DNA from: Candidatus Sodalis endolongispinus
Lineage (GTDB): Bacteria > Pseudomonadota > Gammaproteobacteria > Enterobacterales > Enterobacteriaceae
Direction: 5' to 3'
Assembly: GCF_018777395.1 (NCBI RefSeq)
Contig: NZ_JAFJYC010000001.1
Coordinates: forward strand, 1,488,001 to 1,552,000
Length of the DNA stretch: 64,000 nt
The notes beneath the pieces were generated by a model. That model searched no databases, was not told the origin of the DNA, and saw only the letters and a program-made list of their open reading frames with translations. Every line of letters begins with the position of its first letter. The stretch's first letter is position 1. The translations under genes were made by a program, and so were the position numbers. Below, piece by piece: positions 38,828-49,314 of the stretch.

Positions 38828-39821
38828 TCATTGCAAAACAAAAAGATAGGTATTGGGGACATTCAGATAGTGGGTCGCCATTATGTTAAACCCGGCGGCA
38901 GCGAAATAATTTTCATAGTCGCTTTTTTTGAACAGTTTGATTTTCATCAGGCTATGAACGTATTCAAAACCGTAAACGAATATGGGGCTTTCATCAGACA
39001 GGCTTTGTTCTTCCGATATGAACGTGTCGGCAATTAGGAATTCCCTTACGTTGGGGAACGTGCTGCGGAGTTTTTTCAATACCCATATCGGGTCTTCAAT
39101 ATTGAAGAGATCATGCATCATAATGAAAGTCATCAGGGTATCCGCCTGTGCAAAACGCTGTTGCAATACAGGATCCTCTACCGCTTGCAGGACGTTCTGA
39201 TTATAAAGCCTGATCCTGTCCTGCAGTCCGTGGCGGAGAATATTTCGCTGCGCATCGTCTATAGCCTTGGCGCTGACATCAATGCCTATCCCCGTCGCCT
39301 CCGGGAACACCTTGCACAGGCTAATCAACGCACCGGCATTCCCGCTGCCCAGATCGGCGACGCGCTTGATGGGGTGCCGACGAAACTCGGTGGTAATGAT
39401 ATCCCACATAAACGACTGGTTCGCCAGACGCGACCCCTGCGCTACGTTGCCGCCGAGGGCGAAGGCGTGACAGCCTTCTCCCTCGGCGGCAATCGGGTAG
39501 GGATATTTTCTGAATAGCTCTCCATATCCCCCTACCGCCCATATAAAAAAACCGATATTTTTTTTAAATATCCTGACCAAGTTGTGTTAGCGCTAATTGA
39601 TCCTCACGTTGCCGTCTGAATATCCCACATTTGATGCCAAAGGTGATTAACGTATCGGCCCATTCGGGATGACTCTCCTCCAACAACGAGTTATGGATTG
39701 TCCTCAAATTGACGTTTTCATTATTGGTAAACAGTTCCAACACACCGGTTTTACCGAGATGGTAACACACCAAAAATGACCAACCTTGTTTCCGTTGGAT
39801 GAGACAGTTACCTTCTTTCAA
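38828..39821 (-). pseudogene. SAM-dependent O-methyltransferase, frameshifted between the dimerisation and catalytic domains
   Basis: The N-terminal winged-helix dimerisation domain (WSFLVCYHLGKTGVLELFTN, to LTQLGQDI-stop) runs from 39821. The catalytic Rossmann domain follows in another frame, with RVADLGSGNAGALISLCKVF as the SAM-binding loop, GIGIDVSAKAI, and MTFIMMHDLF near the active site. The shift lies near 39565-39575, next to an A8 run on the coding strand. The catalytic part alone could start internally but would lack dimer contacts. The N-terminal start (TTG at 39821) is uncertain. Confidence 0.75.
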
Positions 39822-40406
39822 ATAACACTAATTAATATTGTATTATATTTGATGACAATTTGCGATCGATAAGGAAATAATAAAAATCCTCATATTGTCT
39901 TTTATAGATATAGCATGTCATATTTAATTAAATATGTGATGCATCTCTTAATTACACTTAAGCAATCACCTTTTTGTATACTTAATTCCTTTTTCCTAAA
40001 GATAAGTAAATTTCAGGATTTTGTGAATATCAAAGCTTATTACTCACTTCATTATTGATTATAATTAATTAATAATATAAATTAATTTTAAAACATTTTA
40101 TCTGATTCTTTTAGTGTTAATAATAAATAAGATGTCTTTTGCCTGGCGTTTCGCCATCACGCTGAAACAAGCATTGGCATGGATTTTAGAATGTAGGCTG
40201 ACAAGGGGGATGATTTGCGAGGCGCTAATGATAAACGCAGTGAAGTGGCTGCTTTCTGCTATCACGCGTGCCGCGGGCCGGTTTTGGCACGTCTTCATTG
40301 CACCTCAGGCGGGTGCCCCAGAAAGTTACAGCAAAACCGGCCACAGGAGACTCAACACACCTTGACTGAAAAAGTAAAGACAGTACCCGCATGAGAGGAT
40401 GAGTGA
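39822..40406. other. AT-rich 585-bp region without a supported gene
   Basis: From 39822 to about 40130 the sequence is strikingly AT-rich compared with the GC-rich surroundings; it probably contains the promoter of the minus-strand methyltransferase operon. A 77-codon plus-strand ORF from the ATG at 40132 to 40365 has no RBS and no family I recognise. The region lies between the accessory cluster and the tRNA operon. Confidence 0.45.
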
Positions 40407-40444
40407 TAAAAAAACAGCAAGTTATGATAACTTGCTGTTTTTTT
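40407..40444 (-). terminator. Terminator of the argX-hisR-leuT-proM operon
   Basis: Perfect 12-bp stem AACAGCAAGTTA/TAACTTGCTGTT (40413-40424 with 40428-40439) around a TGA loop. A-runs and T-runs on both sides make it bidirectional. It lies 45 bp beyond the proM 3' end, in the direction of tRNA transcription. Confidence 0.93.
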
Positions 40445-40488
40445 CATAAGACCTGTCTGGACATCGTCTAACAAGCCTTAGGGGAATA

Positions 40489-40565
40489 TGGTCGGCGAGA
40501 AAGGATTCGAACCTCCGACCCACTGGTCCCAAACCAGTTGCGCTACCAAGCTGCGCTACTCGCCG
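40489..40565 (-). tRNA. proM: tRNA-Pro, anticodon TGG
   Basis: 77 nt with encoded CCA. The anticodon loop on the minus strand reads CTGGTTTGGGACCAG, with anticodon TGG. TTCGAATC is in the T arm and AGCTTGGTAGC in the D arm. It is the last gene of the canonical four-tRNA operon. Confidence 0.95.
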
Positions 40566-40645
40566 AGGTGAAACGCTGCGCATGCCACCGTGAGCAAGCT
40601 CATACCGGGTGTAAACGGGCAGGTAATACTGGCAAATCAAGGATG

Positions 40646-40732
40646 TGGTGCGAAGAGAGGGACTTGAACCCTCACGTCCGTTAAGACACTAACACCTGAA
40701 GCTAGCGCGTCTACCAATTCCGCCACCTTCGC
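40646..40732 (-). tRNA. leuT: tRNA-Leu, anticodon CAG
   Basis: 87-nt class II tRNA with a long variable arm. On the minus strand it starts GCGAAGGTGGCGGAATTGG, has anticodon CAG within GCTTCAGGTG and ends in CCA. It matches the position of leuT in the E. coli operon. Confidence 0.95.
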
Positions 40733-40746
40733 ATGCCCACTAATAA

Positions 40747-40823
40747 TGGGGTGACTGATGGGACTCGAACCCACGACAACTGGAATCACAATCCAGGGCT
40801 CTACCAACTGAGCTACAATCACC
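40747..40823 (-). tRNA. hisR: tRNA-His, anticodon GTG
   Basis: 77 nt including the extra G-1 opposite C73. The minus-strand anticodon region GGATTGTGATTCC carries GTG. The acceptor stem (GTGATTG with CAGTCAC) has one G-U pair. CCA is encoded. Confidence 0.95.
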
Positions 40824-40884
40824 ATTACTGATTACTATTGCAACGCGGCATTAGACTTACCACGGCTCTGCGGCACAAATGTGA

Positions 40885-40961
<77 letters not shown>

Positions 40962-40976
40962 GTAGCGCCATTGTGG

Positions 40977-41005
40977 ATAGTACGGATTTACGCGCCGGCT
41001 GTCTA
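40977..41005 (-). promoter_or_regulatory. Promoter of the tRNA operon
   Basis: On the minus strand TAGACA (-35), a 17-bp spacer and TACTAT (-10) lie 16 bp upstream of argX. The order, spacing and tRNA context support a strong sigma-70 promoter. The yifK gene that separates wecG from argX in E. coli is absent. Confidence 0.8.
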
Positions 41006-41082
41006 GTGATTTTTCCGAGAAATGATGCGTTTGGTTACCCTTTGCTCACTTAGGTCGGCGGCGCGCCTTTTCTTTCCACCGG

Positions 41083-41823
41083 CTACAGGCGTCCGCTAAT
41101 ATGATAGCCCAGATAACGTAAAAGTTTAAGCTGACGCTGCAGGCGCGATGGTTGGCTCAATAACCGGTAAAGCCACTCCAGACCGAGATCCTGCCATCCC
41201 TTGGGCGCACGCTTGACGTGACCGGTAAACACGTCATAGGTGCCGCCCACGCCCATATACAGCGCCGCAGGATGCTCTCGCCGAATTGCCTGCATCAGTT
41301 GCTCTTGGCGCGGCGACCCCATGGCAACGGTGACAATAGCGGCCCCGCTGGCGCGGATGCGTGCTATCAGGGCCGGTTGCGCATCGGCGCTAAAATAGCC
41401 GTCCTGCCGGCCGACGATGTTGACATTCCAGCGTGCGCGCAGTTGCGCCTCGGCCTGCATCAACACCACCGGGCGGCCGCCGACCAAAAATACCGGCACA
41501 CCTTCCCTGCCGGCGCGTGCCATTAAATCTTCCCATAAATCCGCCCCTGCGATGCGGCTTACCTCGGCATGGCGATATTTACGGCGGATCGAGCGCACGA
41601 TGCTGATGCCGTCGGCATATTTGTATTCCGCTTGGTCGAGCAGCGTTTTCAGCGCCGCATCCCGCTCGGCATTGAGCACTTTTTCGGCGTTAATCGCCAC
41701 CAGCGTGCCGGTTTTCGGCCGTCCACCTGCAAACAAATAATCGACAAATTCGGCCCGATCGCGAAACCCACAAATTGACAGACCGCGGATGTGATAGTGG
41801 GGTACCCCGTCGTTATTATGCAT
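41083..41823 (-). CDS. wecG: UDP-N-acetyl-D-mannosaminuronic acid transferase (lipid II synthesis)
   Basis: WecG/TagA/CpsF-family glycosyltransferase that adds ManNAcA to GlcNAc-PP-undecaprenol, giving ECA lipid II. The 246 residues equal the E. coli length. The family blocks [24 protein letters not shown] and [13 protein letters not shown] are present. It is the last gene of the ECA operon. The frame is intact. Confidence 0.96.
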   Translation of the reverse strand: MHNNDGVPHYHIRGLSICGFRDRAEFVDYLFAGGRPKTGTLVAINAEKVLNAERDAALKTLLDQAEYKYADGISIVRSIRRKYRHAEVSRIAGADLWEDLMARAGREGVPVFLVGGRPVVLMQAEAQLRARWNVNIVGRQDGYFSADAQPALIARIRASGAAIVTVAMGSPRQEQLMQAIRREHPAALYMGVGGTYDVFTGHVKRAPKGWQDLGLEWLYRLLSQPSRLQRQLKLLRYLGYHISGRL

Positions 41824-41850
41824 TATGTTTTTCCCATGGGGGGTAATCGG

Positions 41851-43200
41851 TTACGGCATAGCGCTGTAGTCGTTTAATCTGGCGGCGCGCGGCCGAATTA
41901 ATCCCGCATGTCGGAACAGCAGGAACAATAATTTGGCCATCAGTAGACACAGGCCGAATATCAGGCAGAAAAACACCACCCGTGATACAAACGCATCCAC
42001 ACCTTCCCGCGCCAAAACAATCATGTTAAATACCGCGCCAAAGCAAAATGACTGCAGTAGCGATGCGCGGTAGCGATTCTCCGTCGCCCTGCCGCGTTCA
42101 TACAGCGTGTCGAAGCCCTTGATGATAAGCCCGACCACGACAGCGCCCAGCGGGATAAATCCCACCCCGCCCATCACCACCAGCGAGCCGATAAGCGTGG
42201 GTGATATCGCCAGTCCTGAATGGTTGCCCAGCACTTCCCAGGTAAAGTAATTGGCCGTATTGAGCACCAGCGATGGCCTATCCGGCCACAGCCAGACGGG
42301 GATGAATACGTAAAAATCACGCACGATGGGCGCCAACCCCTGAAAATCGATATGGCCATAGTTTTGCAGCAGTAGCGCCAAATTTTCCCAGGGCGAGAAA
42401 GTATCCCGCGTTAAATAGAGAAAAGTATAAAACGCCTCATCGCCGCTGACATTGAGTCCGTAGCGTTTCAGCGCCAGCCAGAACATGCCACCGATCGCCA
42501 CCACACCGTCACCCGCTAGCATCCACAGCGTGATCCAGCCGCGCTGAATACCGATGAACAAAAACAACGCGAAGGCAATGATAATATTAGCGCGGGTGCC
42601 GCCCACCACCAGATAGGTAAAAATGCCGAAAGCAACCGTAGTAATAAGAAATATAATCCAGTTGCGTCGGGTAGGCTGCAGGAAATAAATCAGCAGCATG
42701 GCGGGGATGAAGAAATAAAAGAAGCGCTTTAACGCCACGCCGGAAACATCGCTTGAGAAGATCTGACTGTAGGCGCGCAGCCGGAACAGCAGGAAACCGT
42801 TCTGCATGAAGAAGATCAACACCGTTGCTACGGCGATGAGCGCCAGCAGCAGCCATAGCACATGGATTTCGGTGCGGCTGATGCTAAACCAGGGCGGCCG
42901 CGGGCCGCGCTGGCGAGCGAACAGGCGGGTTTTATAGCTGACATAATATATGCCGTAAAAGGCGGTCGCCGCTAATAATGCCTCAAGCAGGTTATCTACC
43001 GGGACCACCTCGACGCCGTAGCGAAACACCAGCAGGCAGGTAAAAGGAAAGCCGAGATAAAACGTCAACAGGTATAACAATGAGAAAAAGACATTGAAAT
43101 TGAACCTGACCCGCCGAAACTCCCGGTAGGTCATCGCCACCACCAACGTGAGCGATAATAAATAGACCACCAGCAGGCCGCCAAACTGCGCAAGGGTCAT
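41851..43200 (-). CDS. wzyE: Enterobacterial common antigen polymerase
   Basis: 449-residue integral membrane protein with about eleven hydrophobic helices; E. coli WzyE has 450. It polymerises ECA trisaccharide repeats in the periplasm. [20 protein letters not shown] and the loop [20 protein letters not shown] are typical. Its start overlaps the wecF stop (ATGA-type), consistent with one operon. Confidence 0.95.
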   Translation of the reverse strand: MTLAQFGGLLVVYLLSLTLVVAMTYREFRRVRFNFNVFFSLLYLLTFYLGFPFTCLLVFRYGVEVVPVDNLLEALLAATAFYGIYYVSYKTRLFARQRGPRPPWFSISRTEIHVLWLLLALIAVATVLIFFMQNGFLLFRLRAYSQIFSSDVSGVALKRFFYFFIPAMLLIYFLQPTRRNWIIFLITTVAFGIFTYLVVGGTRANIIIAFALFLFIGIQRGWITLWMLAGDGVVAIGGMFWLALKRYGLNVSGDEAFYTFLYLTRDTFSPWENLALLLQNYGHIDFQGLAPIVRDFYVFIPVWLWPDRPSLVLNTANYFTWEVLGNHSGLAISPTLIGSLVVMGGVGFIPLGAVVVGLIIKGFDTLYERGRATENRYRASLLQSFCFGAVFNMIVLAREGVDAFVSRVVFFCLIFGLCLLMAKLLFLLFRHAGLIRPRAARLNDYSAMP

Positions 43201-44282
43201 AGCGGTACTCCCGCGGCAATGGACAGCGCCTGGCGCCAGCCTTGCAGGATATTGGGGTAGAAAAAGGCGATGCGCGCCGAGTCCAGCGCCAGCATGCGCC
43301 GCTGCGCCTCACGGATCATGGCGGCATCGAGCGCGTCATCCTCATACAGTACCGGCACCTGCTGCGCCAGAAGATCCTGACAGAACGGATTGTGTCGGCT
43401 GAGCACAAAAGGCAGGCCAAGCTGGATCATCAGGCTCAGCGTGCCGATACCCTGCTGGCGCGGAAACAAAAAATAGCCGGCGTCGCACTGCCGCAATAGC
43501 GCAAGATAATCGTCAAAGGCCAGCTGTTCGGTGATGATCTTTACCTGCCAGGCCGGGAAACAGCGCTCTGCCTGCGCCCGCACCGTGGCAATATAGGCAT
43601 CGTTGCCGACGGGATAGCCCATCGGCACAATGATGCGCACCCCGGAGCCAAAGCGATGATGAATGGCGCGCAGCGCCTGACTGTGGCGATTGGACGCATC
43701 ACCGGAATTCCCTACCAGCAGCGTCAGCGGCCGATTATCTGTCTCATCAGGCGCCACCCGCGCGATATCCGTGGCCAGCCGGGTGGGAAAGTAGAGCAGC
43801 GAAGCCGGCACCGACGGATGACGCTGGCGGTAACAGGCCAGGTCGCCGCGGGTGGCGAACACATGGCCAACCCGCCCCTGGGCGCGCCGGCGCAGCAGAT
43901 AGAACCACCGGTGGCGCAGACGACGTGAGTCTTCATACAGATCCGCGCCCCATACGTGCCAACTCAGGCGCGCCGGGCGAATTTTACCCGCCAGCATCGC
44001 CAGCCACAGCGATGGATTGAACTGGCCGTTCAGAAGATAGCGTTCGTCCGGTGCCGCGGCGGCGCGGCGCACCAGCGCTTTGGTTAATGACCGTTTGCTG
44101 TCGAAACGTTCTATATCCAGCTGGCCAAGGTTGGAAAATGGCGCGCCGTCCCGGGCAACCACCATAAAACGCCGGGTCTGCGCCGGCGGGCAAATTGCCG
44201 CCAGCGTATCGTTAAAGAAACGCAGCACCGTCACATCATGATGCGGGATATCGGATCCCAGCACATGAATTAAATTACTCAT
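43197..44282 (-). CDS. wecF: TDP-Fuc4NAc:lipid II Fuc4NAc transferase
   Basis: 361 residues from the ATG at 44282 ([20 protein letters not shown]), chosen to match the family N-terminus; the open frame extends 12 codons further. It transfers Fuc4NAc to lipid II to complete the ECA trisaccharide lipid III. The GT56-type blocks [12 protein letters not shown] and [13 protein letters not shown] are present. It overlaps wzxE and wzyE by 4 nt each. Confidence 0.95.
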   Translation of the reverse strand: MSNLIHVLGSDIPHHDVTVLRFFNDTLAAICPPAQTRRFMVVARDGAPFSNLGQLDIERFDSKRSLTKALVRRAAAAPDERYLLNGQFNPSLWLAMLAGKIRPARLSWHVWGADLYEDSRRLRHRWFYLLRRRAQGRVGHVFATRGDLACYRQRHPSVPASLLYFPTRLATDIARVAPDETDNRPLTLLVGNSGDASNRHSQALRAIHHRFGSGVRIIVPMGYPVGNDAYIATVRAQAERCFPAWQVKIITEQLAFDDYLALLRQCDAGYFLFPRQQGIGTLSLMIQLGLPFVLSRHNPFCQDLLAQQVPVLYEDDALDAAMIREAQRRMLALDSARIAFFYPNILQGWRQALSIAAGVPL

Positions 44283-45529
44283 TTTTTCCTGAGATAAAGT
44301 AGGAACACACCGCCGCACAGCGCGAAATAGACGATATAGGTAGCCATATAGGCCTGGGTCGCGCCCAGCGCGCCGTGACGCGGAATCAGCCAGTGGGAAA
44401 AACCGGTCAACAGGACAAACTGGGTGATTTCAGCCAGTAAATAGACCCGCAGCGCCGCCAGGGCCACCACCAGATAGCCAAAAACATAGGCGCCCACTTT
44501 GAGAACATCCCCCACCAGTTGCCAGGCAAATAAACCGCTCATGGCGCTGAATTCGGCGGAAAACAGCAACCGTATCGCCACATCACGCAGCAGCCAAAGC
44601 GTCAGACTGACCGTCGCCACCGCCGGCAAGACAAACCGCAACGCGCGCGCAATTTCCCGTCCCACCGCCCGCTTATCGGTTAATCGCGAAAGGGTAGGCA
44701 ATAAATAAACGGTAAACGAGGCGGTGATAAACTGCAAATAGGCATCCGAGATACTGCTGACGCCCTGCCAGATCCCCACCGCTGCCCACCCCTCGCTGCG
44801 CGCCAGAAAATTACGCATCATCACATAGGCCACCGGCAGTGTTACCGAGGTAATGATCGCCATGACGGTGAACTTGCCCAGCAACGCGGCATAACCCCGG
44901 TCACAGGCGGGCAACAACAACGACAGCGGCATTTGAAGGCGGTAGCACAACATCAACAGCACCGGCAGCAGCGCCATCGCCGGCAGCAGCGCCAATCCGG
45001 CCAACGCCCCCGCATAACCGCCCAGGCGATAGCAGGCGAAGAAGGCCGCGACGCCGAGTAAACTGCCGGCGCTGACGGCCAGGGCATTGCCGGCGGCGTC
45101 GCGGTACCCTTTCAATACTGCCAGCCCCAGATTGGCGTAGGCGATGCCGAGCTGAATAAACGCCAACGCGACGATGGCTCCCTGATAGCGCTCGTGGCCG
45201 AACAGCGCGCGGCTGACCGGATCGGCGGCAAATATGAACACCGCCGCCAGCAGCAGCGAGGAGGCGAGGACCATCGCCGAACCGGTGCCCAACGCCGCGC
45301 GCAGCCGCTCAGGCTGATGCTGGTGCTCCGCCACCAATTTGGTTATGCCATTGAAGATGCCGGCGCCGGACAGCACGCCCAGCACCGTGACCAACTGGCG
45401 ATAATTCCCCGCCTGCCCCACGCCGTCGGGGCCGAAAGCCACCGCCAACACTTTCACTACCAGCAGGCAGGCGCCGATTTTAATCAGCGTGGACAGCGCA
45501 TTCCATATCGAGGCGTTCGCCAGCGACAT
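44279..45529 (-). CDS. wzxE: ECA lipid III flippase
   Basis: 416 residues, identical in length to E. coli WzxE, from the ATG at 45529 (MSLANASIWNALSTLIKIG). It is a MOP/PST-superfamily flippase with about twelve membrane helices; KFTVMAIITSVTLPVAYVMM and WQGVSSISDAYLQFITASF are strongly conserved. It moves undecaprenyl-PP-trisaccharide to the periplasmic face. The frame is intact. Confidence 0.96.
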   Translation of the reverse strand: MSLANASIWNALSTLIKIGACLLVVKVLAVAFGPDGVGQAGNYRQLVTVLGVLSGAGIFNGITKLVAEHQHQPERLRAALGTGSAMVLASSLLLAAVFIFAADPVSRALFGHERYQGAIVALAFIQLGIAYANLGLAVLKGYRDAAGNALAVSAGSLLGVAAFFACYRLGGYAGALAGLALLPAMALLPVLLMLCYRLQMPLSLLLPACDRGYAALLGKFTVMAIITSVTLPVAYVMMRNFLARSEGWAAVGIWQGVSSISDAYLQFITASFTVYLLPTLSRLTDKRAVGREIARALRFVLPAVATVSLTLWLLRDVAIRLLFSAEFSAMSGLFAWQLVGDVLKVGAYVFGYLVVALAALRVYLLAEITQFVLLTGFSHWLIPRHGALGATQAYMATYIVYFALCGGVFLLYLRKK

Positions 45530-45530
45530 A

Positions 45531-46652
45531 TCAGCGGTAGTAGCCGTGTGTCGCGTCGATAACGCGCTGCTGATCGTCGTCGCCCAAATTATAAAACAGC
45601 GGCAGGCGCACCAGGCGCCGGCTTTCGCTACCGGTGTAGCGAGCGTTGCCGTGGAACCGGCCAAAGCGGCGGCCCGCCGGACTGTCGTGCAGCGGAATAT
45701 AATGAAACACCGTCAAGATGTCCGCCGCTTTCATATGGCGGATGAAGGCGTCGCGGTCGTCGATATCGCGCAATTTGACGTAATACATATGCGCATTGTG
45801 CTGACAGCTTTCCGGCACTGACGGCAACGTCAGGCCGTCCAGCGGCGCCAGCGAGGAAGCGTAGCGATGCCACAGCGCCAGGCGGCGTTGATTGATGGTG
45901 TCCGCCGCCTCCAGCTGCGCCCATAAATAGGCGGCCTGCAAATCGGCCATCAAGTAACTGGAACCAATATCGCGCCAGGTATATTTATCCACCTGCCAGC
46001 GGAAAAACTGGCTGCGGTTGGTGCCTTTTTCGCGAATAATTTCCGCCCGCTCGACCAGGGTGGCGTCATTGATAAGCGTCGCGCCGCCCTCGCCGCCGGC
46101 GGTATAGTTTTTGGTTTCATGGAAACTAAAGCAGCCAATATGGCCGATAGTGCCGATGGCGCGCCCCTTATAGGTCGCCATGACCCCCTGGGCGGCATCC
46201 TCCACGACCCACAAGCGATGCCGCTCGGCGATGGCCATTATAGTATCCATTTCGCAGGCTACGCCGGCATAGTGGACCGGCACAATGGCGCGGGTTTTTG
46301 GCGTAATCGCCGCCTCTATCAGCGTTTCATCGATATTCAGGGTGTCCGGGCGGATATCGACGAACACAATGGTCGCACCGCGCAGTACAAAGGCGTTAGC
46401 GGTGGAAACGAAGGTGTAGCTCGGCATAATCACTTCATCGCCGGGACGAATATCCAGCAGGATGGCCGCCATCTCCAGCGAGGCGGTGCAGGAGGGCGTA
46501 AGCAGCACCTTCGCGCTGCCAAAGCGCTGCTGCAGCCATTGCTGGCAGCGCTGGGTAAATCCGCCGTCGCCACACAACTTGCCGCTGCCCATGGCCGCTT
46601 GCATAAAGCCCAGTTCGGTGCCGACCACCGGTGGCGCGTTAAATGGAATCAT
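45531..46652 (-). CDS. wecE: dTDP-4-amino-4,6-dideoxygalactose transaminase
   Basis: 373 residues from the ATG at 46652 ([13 protein letters not shown]). PLP-dependent DegT/DnrJ/EryC1 family sugar aminotransferase making TDP-Fuc4N. The internal aldimine Lys is in CFSFHETKNYTAGGEGG, with VEDAAQGVMATYKGRAIG before it. It lies between wecD (14-nt overlap) and wzxE. Confidence 0.96.
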   Translation of the reverse strand: MIPFNAPPVVGTELGFMQAAMGSGKLCGDGGFTQRCQQWLQQRFGSAKVLLTPSCTASLEMAAILLDIRPGDEVIMPSYTFVSTANAFVLRGATIVFVDIRPDTLNIDETLIEAAITPKTRAIVPVHYAGVACEMDTIMAIAERHRLWVVEDAAQGVMATYKGRAIGTIGHIGCFSFHETKNYTAGGEGGATLINDATLVERAEIIREKGTNRSQFFRWQVDKYTWRDIGSSYLMADLQAAYLWAQLEAADTINQRRLALWHRYASSLAPLDGLTLPSVPESCQHNAHMYYVKLRDIDDRDAFIRHMKAADILTVFHYIPLHDSPAGRRFGRFHGNARYTGSESRRLVRLPLFYNLGDDDQQRVIDATHGYYR

Positions 46653-47367
46653 GAGGTCCTCGGTATAACCAATGCGCGGCATGCACAATCTGCGCGCCGC
46701 TTGCCAGATAAAGCCGCAGCGCCGGCAGATTGGCGGTTTGCGTCGCCACCCGCAGTTGGCTGAAGCCGCGGCTGCGACACCAGCCCAACGCCGCGCGGCA
46801 CAGCAATTTGCCGATACCGCGACCGCGGGCGGCGGGAGACACCGCCAACAGGCCGATACGCGCCGTTTGTTCGCCGGTATCCCTGAGCGTCACCAGCCCT
46901 TCCAGGCCGCCTGGCCCGTCAGCCACCAGGCAAAGATGATCAAAACTGCCGCGCACGGCGTTTTCCACCCACTGGGCATAAAAACGCTGGCGTTCTTCAT
47001 CGCTAAACCACGGCGGCCGAAAGCGGCTCAACGTCAACGTCTGCGCCGCCAGCGCGCGCAGCGCGGGAATATCGGCGGCCTCCGCCACGCGCATTTCCGC
47101 CGCCGGCAATGCCGCGACGGGCGCGGCGGCGGCTGGCAAGGTATAGCAGCAGTCTATTTCACCTTCTACCGGCCGAAAGCCGAGGGCGCTGAGCGCATCC
47201 ATTTGCACCGTCGCCTGTGCCACCACTTTCGCCTGCACCAGCGCAAACGCCGTAAGCCACCCGGACGTCAAACAGGGTGCGGTATCATCAAATACGACGC
47301 GGCCGAGGCGACGGCCGAAAAAGTCGCTCTCCCAGGTCAGAAGATCAATATTGGCGTGGACGGACAT
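46639..47367 (-). CDS. wecD: dTDP-fucosamine acetyltransferase
   Basis: 242 residues from the ATG at 47367 ([18 protein letters not shown]). GNAT-family enzyme that N-acetylates TDP-Fuc4N; the acetyl-CoA loop is [20 protein letters not shown]. It is slightly longer than E. coli WecD (224). It starts inside the end of rffH (23-nt overlap) and ends inside the start of wecE. Confidence 0.93.
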   Translation of the reverse strand: MSVHANIDLLTWESDFFGRRLGRVVFDDTAPCLTSGWLTAFALVQAKVVAQATVQMDALSALGFRPVEGEIDCCYTLPAAAAPVAALPAAEMRVAEAADIPALRALAAQTLTLSRFRPPWFSDEERQRFYAQWVENAVRGSFDHLCLVADGPGGLEGLVTLRDTGEQTARIGLLAVSPAARGRGIGKLLCRAALGWCRSRGFSQLRVATQTANLPALRLYLASGAQIVHAAHWLYRGPHDSI

Positions 47368-48226
47368 TGAGCAGATCCAACAGATATTGGCCATAGCCGG
47401 TTTTCGCCAGTGCCTGCGCCGCGCGCCGCACGCCGTCATCGTCGAGCCAACCGTTGCGCCAACCGATTTCTTCCAGACAGGCGATTTTAAACCCCTGGCG
47501 CTTCTCAACGGTCTGCACAAAGGTACTGGCTTCAATCAGGCTGTCATGAGTGCCGGTATCCAGCCAGGCAAAACCCCGTCCCAGCAGCTCGACGTGCAGC
47601 CCGCCCTGCTCCAGATACATCTGGTTTATCGACGTAATCTCCAGCTCTCCGCGCGCTGAAGGCGTGACTCGCCTGGCGAAATCCACCACCTGACGATCAT
47701 AGAAATAAAGCCCGGTCACCGCCCAGCGTGAGCGTGGATGGTCCGGTTTTTCCTCAAGCGCGACGGCGCGAAAATCGTCGTCGAACGCCACCACGCCGAA
47801 ACGCTCAGGATCCATCACCTGATAGGCGAATAGCGTCGCGCCCTGCTCCCGTGACGCCACCTGCCGCAGCTTGGGACTGAACCCCTGGCCGAAATAAATA
47901 TTATCGCCGAGCACCAGGCAGCAACGGTCGTCGCCAATAAAGCTTTCGCCAATCAGAAACGCCTGCGCTATACCGTCGGGACTCGGCTGGGCGGCATAAG
48001 TCAGACGAACGCCAAACGCCTCGCCCACGCCGAGCAACCGCTTGAATAGCGGCATCTCTTCCGGCGTGGTGATAATCAGAATATCGCGGATCCCCGCCAG
48101 CATCAGCACCGATAGCGGATAATAAATCATCGGCTTGTCGTACACGGGCAACAACTGTTTGGAGATACCGCGGGTAATCGGATAGAGGCGACTGCCGCTG
48201 CCGCCCGCCAAGACAATACCTTTCAT
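47345..48226 (-). CDS. rffH: Glucose-1-phosphate thymidylyltransferase
   Basis: 293 residues, as in E. coli RffH. Makes dTDP-glucose for Fuc4NAc synthesis. The nucleotidyltransferase signature is [20 protein letters not shown], with [27 protein letters not shown] and [14 protein letters not shown]. The frame is intact. It pairs with rffG upstream. Confidence 0.95.
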   Translation of the reverse strand: MKGIVLAGGSGSRLYPITRGISKQLLPVYDKPMIYYPLSVLMLAGIRDILIITTPEEMPLFKRLLGVGEAFGVRLTYAAQPSPDGIAQAFLIGESFIGDDRCCLVLGDNIYFGQGFSPKLRQVASREQGATLFAYQVMDPERFGVVAFDDDFRAVALEEKPDHPRSRWAVTGLYFYDRQVVDFARRVTPSARGELEITSINQMYLEQGGLHVELLGRGFAWLDTGTHDSLIEASTFVQTVEKRQGFKIACLEEIGWRNGWLDDDGVRRAAQALAKTGYGQYLLDLLNVRPRQY

Positions 48227-48240
48227 CTGTCATCCTCGCC

Positions 48241-49314
48241 TTACAGGCCTGGCCCGAGACCGAGACGTTCGCCGCGATAGCTGCCGTCCAGAACGCGCTG
48301 CCACCACTCACGATGGGTCAAATACCACTGCACGGTTTTCGCCAGGCCGCTGTCAAAGGTTTCCTGCGGCCGCCAACCTAATTCCCGGGCAATTTTGCCG
48401 GCGTCAATCGCATAGCGCCGGTCATGCCCCGGCCGATTTTCTACAAGCGTAATGAGTTGCCTGAACGCCGTGACGCCGGCTGGATGAGGGGCACCGGCCT
48501 GCTCCAATAGCGCGCATAGCGCCTCGACCACCTCAATATTGCGCCGCTCGTTATGGCCGCCGATGGTATAGGTTTCACCGGGACGGCCGCGGGTCACCAC
48601 TTGATAGAGCGCGCGGGCATGATCTTCCACATACAGCCAGTCACGAATCTGGCCGCCGTCGCCGTAAACCGGTAACGGCTTGCCCGCCAGCGCGTTGATG
48701 ATCATCAGCGGAATCAGCTTTTCCGGGAAATGGTAGGGGCCATAATTATTGGAGCAATGGGTGACCAGCACCGGCAGACCGTAAGTGCGCATCCAGGCGC
48801 GCGCCAAATGATCGCTGGCGGCTTTCGAGGCGGAGTACGGGCTGCTGGGCGCATAGGGCGAGCTTTCGTTAAACCGGCTGCCGTCATCGGGCAAATCGCC
48901 ATACACTTCATCGGTGGAGACATGATGAAAGCGAAAATCGGCGCGGGCGGCGGGGGGCAATGCCTGCCAGTATTCCCGCGCCGCTTCCATAAGGATCGAG
49001 GTGCCGGTGATATTGGTATCGATAAACGCCGCCGGACCGTCAATTGAGCGATCGACATGGCTTTCCGCCGCCAGATGCATGATAGCGTCAGGCTGAAACT
49101 CCGCGAGCAGCCGCGCCATCGCCGGGCCATCGCCGATATCGGCGCGGGCAAAGCGATAATGGGGATGACCAGCCCCCGGCGCCAGCGAGTCCAGATTACC
49201 GGCATAAGTCAGCTTGTCGACGACCAGCACCCGATCGTCGGTAGCGCCAAGGATATAGCGCACCAGCGCCGAGCCGATAAACCCCGCGCCGCCGGTAATC
49301 AGCAGGCGTCTCAT
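48241..49314 (-). CDS. rffG: dTDP-glucose 4,6-dehydratase
   Basis: 357 residues (355 in E. coli). Extended SDR with [15 protein letters not shown] for NAD binding, [13 protein letters not shown], the catalytic [11 protein letters not shown] and [19 protein letters not shown]. Converts dTDP-glucose to the 4-keto-6-deoxy sugar that WecE aminates. It overlaps the wecC stop by 4 nt. Confidence 0.96.
   Translation of the reverse strand: MRRLLITGGAGFIGSALVRYILGATDDRVLVVDKLTYAGNLDSLAPGAGHPHYRFARADIGDGPAMARLLAEFQPDAIMHLAAESHVDRSIDGPAAFIDTNITGTSILMEAAREYWQALPPAARADFRFHHVSTDEVYGDLPDDGSRFNESSPYAPSSPYSASKAASDHLARAWMRTYGLPVLVTHCSNNYGPYHFPEKLIPLMIINALAGKPLPVYGDGGQIRDWLYVEDHARALYQVVTRGRPGETYTIGGHNERRNIEVVEALCALLEQAGAPHPAGVTAFRQLITLVENRPGHDRRYAIDAGKIARELGWRPQETFDSGLAKTVQWYLTHREWWQRVLDGSYRGERLGLGPGL

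Noticed and set aside
39563-39580. Programmed slippage at the A8 run in the methyltransferase gene
   Set aside because: The stop codon TAA already uses the first bases of the run, so adding or removing A residues would not bypass it; a plain indel is simpler.
39965-39990. Partial match (TTTTTGTAT) to the mnmE 3' end as a possible island attachment site
   Set aside because: Only nine bases agree in an AT-rich stretch; the rest differs, and there is no integrase nearby.
40132-40365. 77-codon plus-strand ORF in the AT-rich region before the tRNA block
   Set aside because: No RBS, no family recognised, and it overlaps a similar-sized ORF on the other strand.
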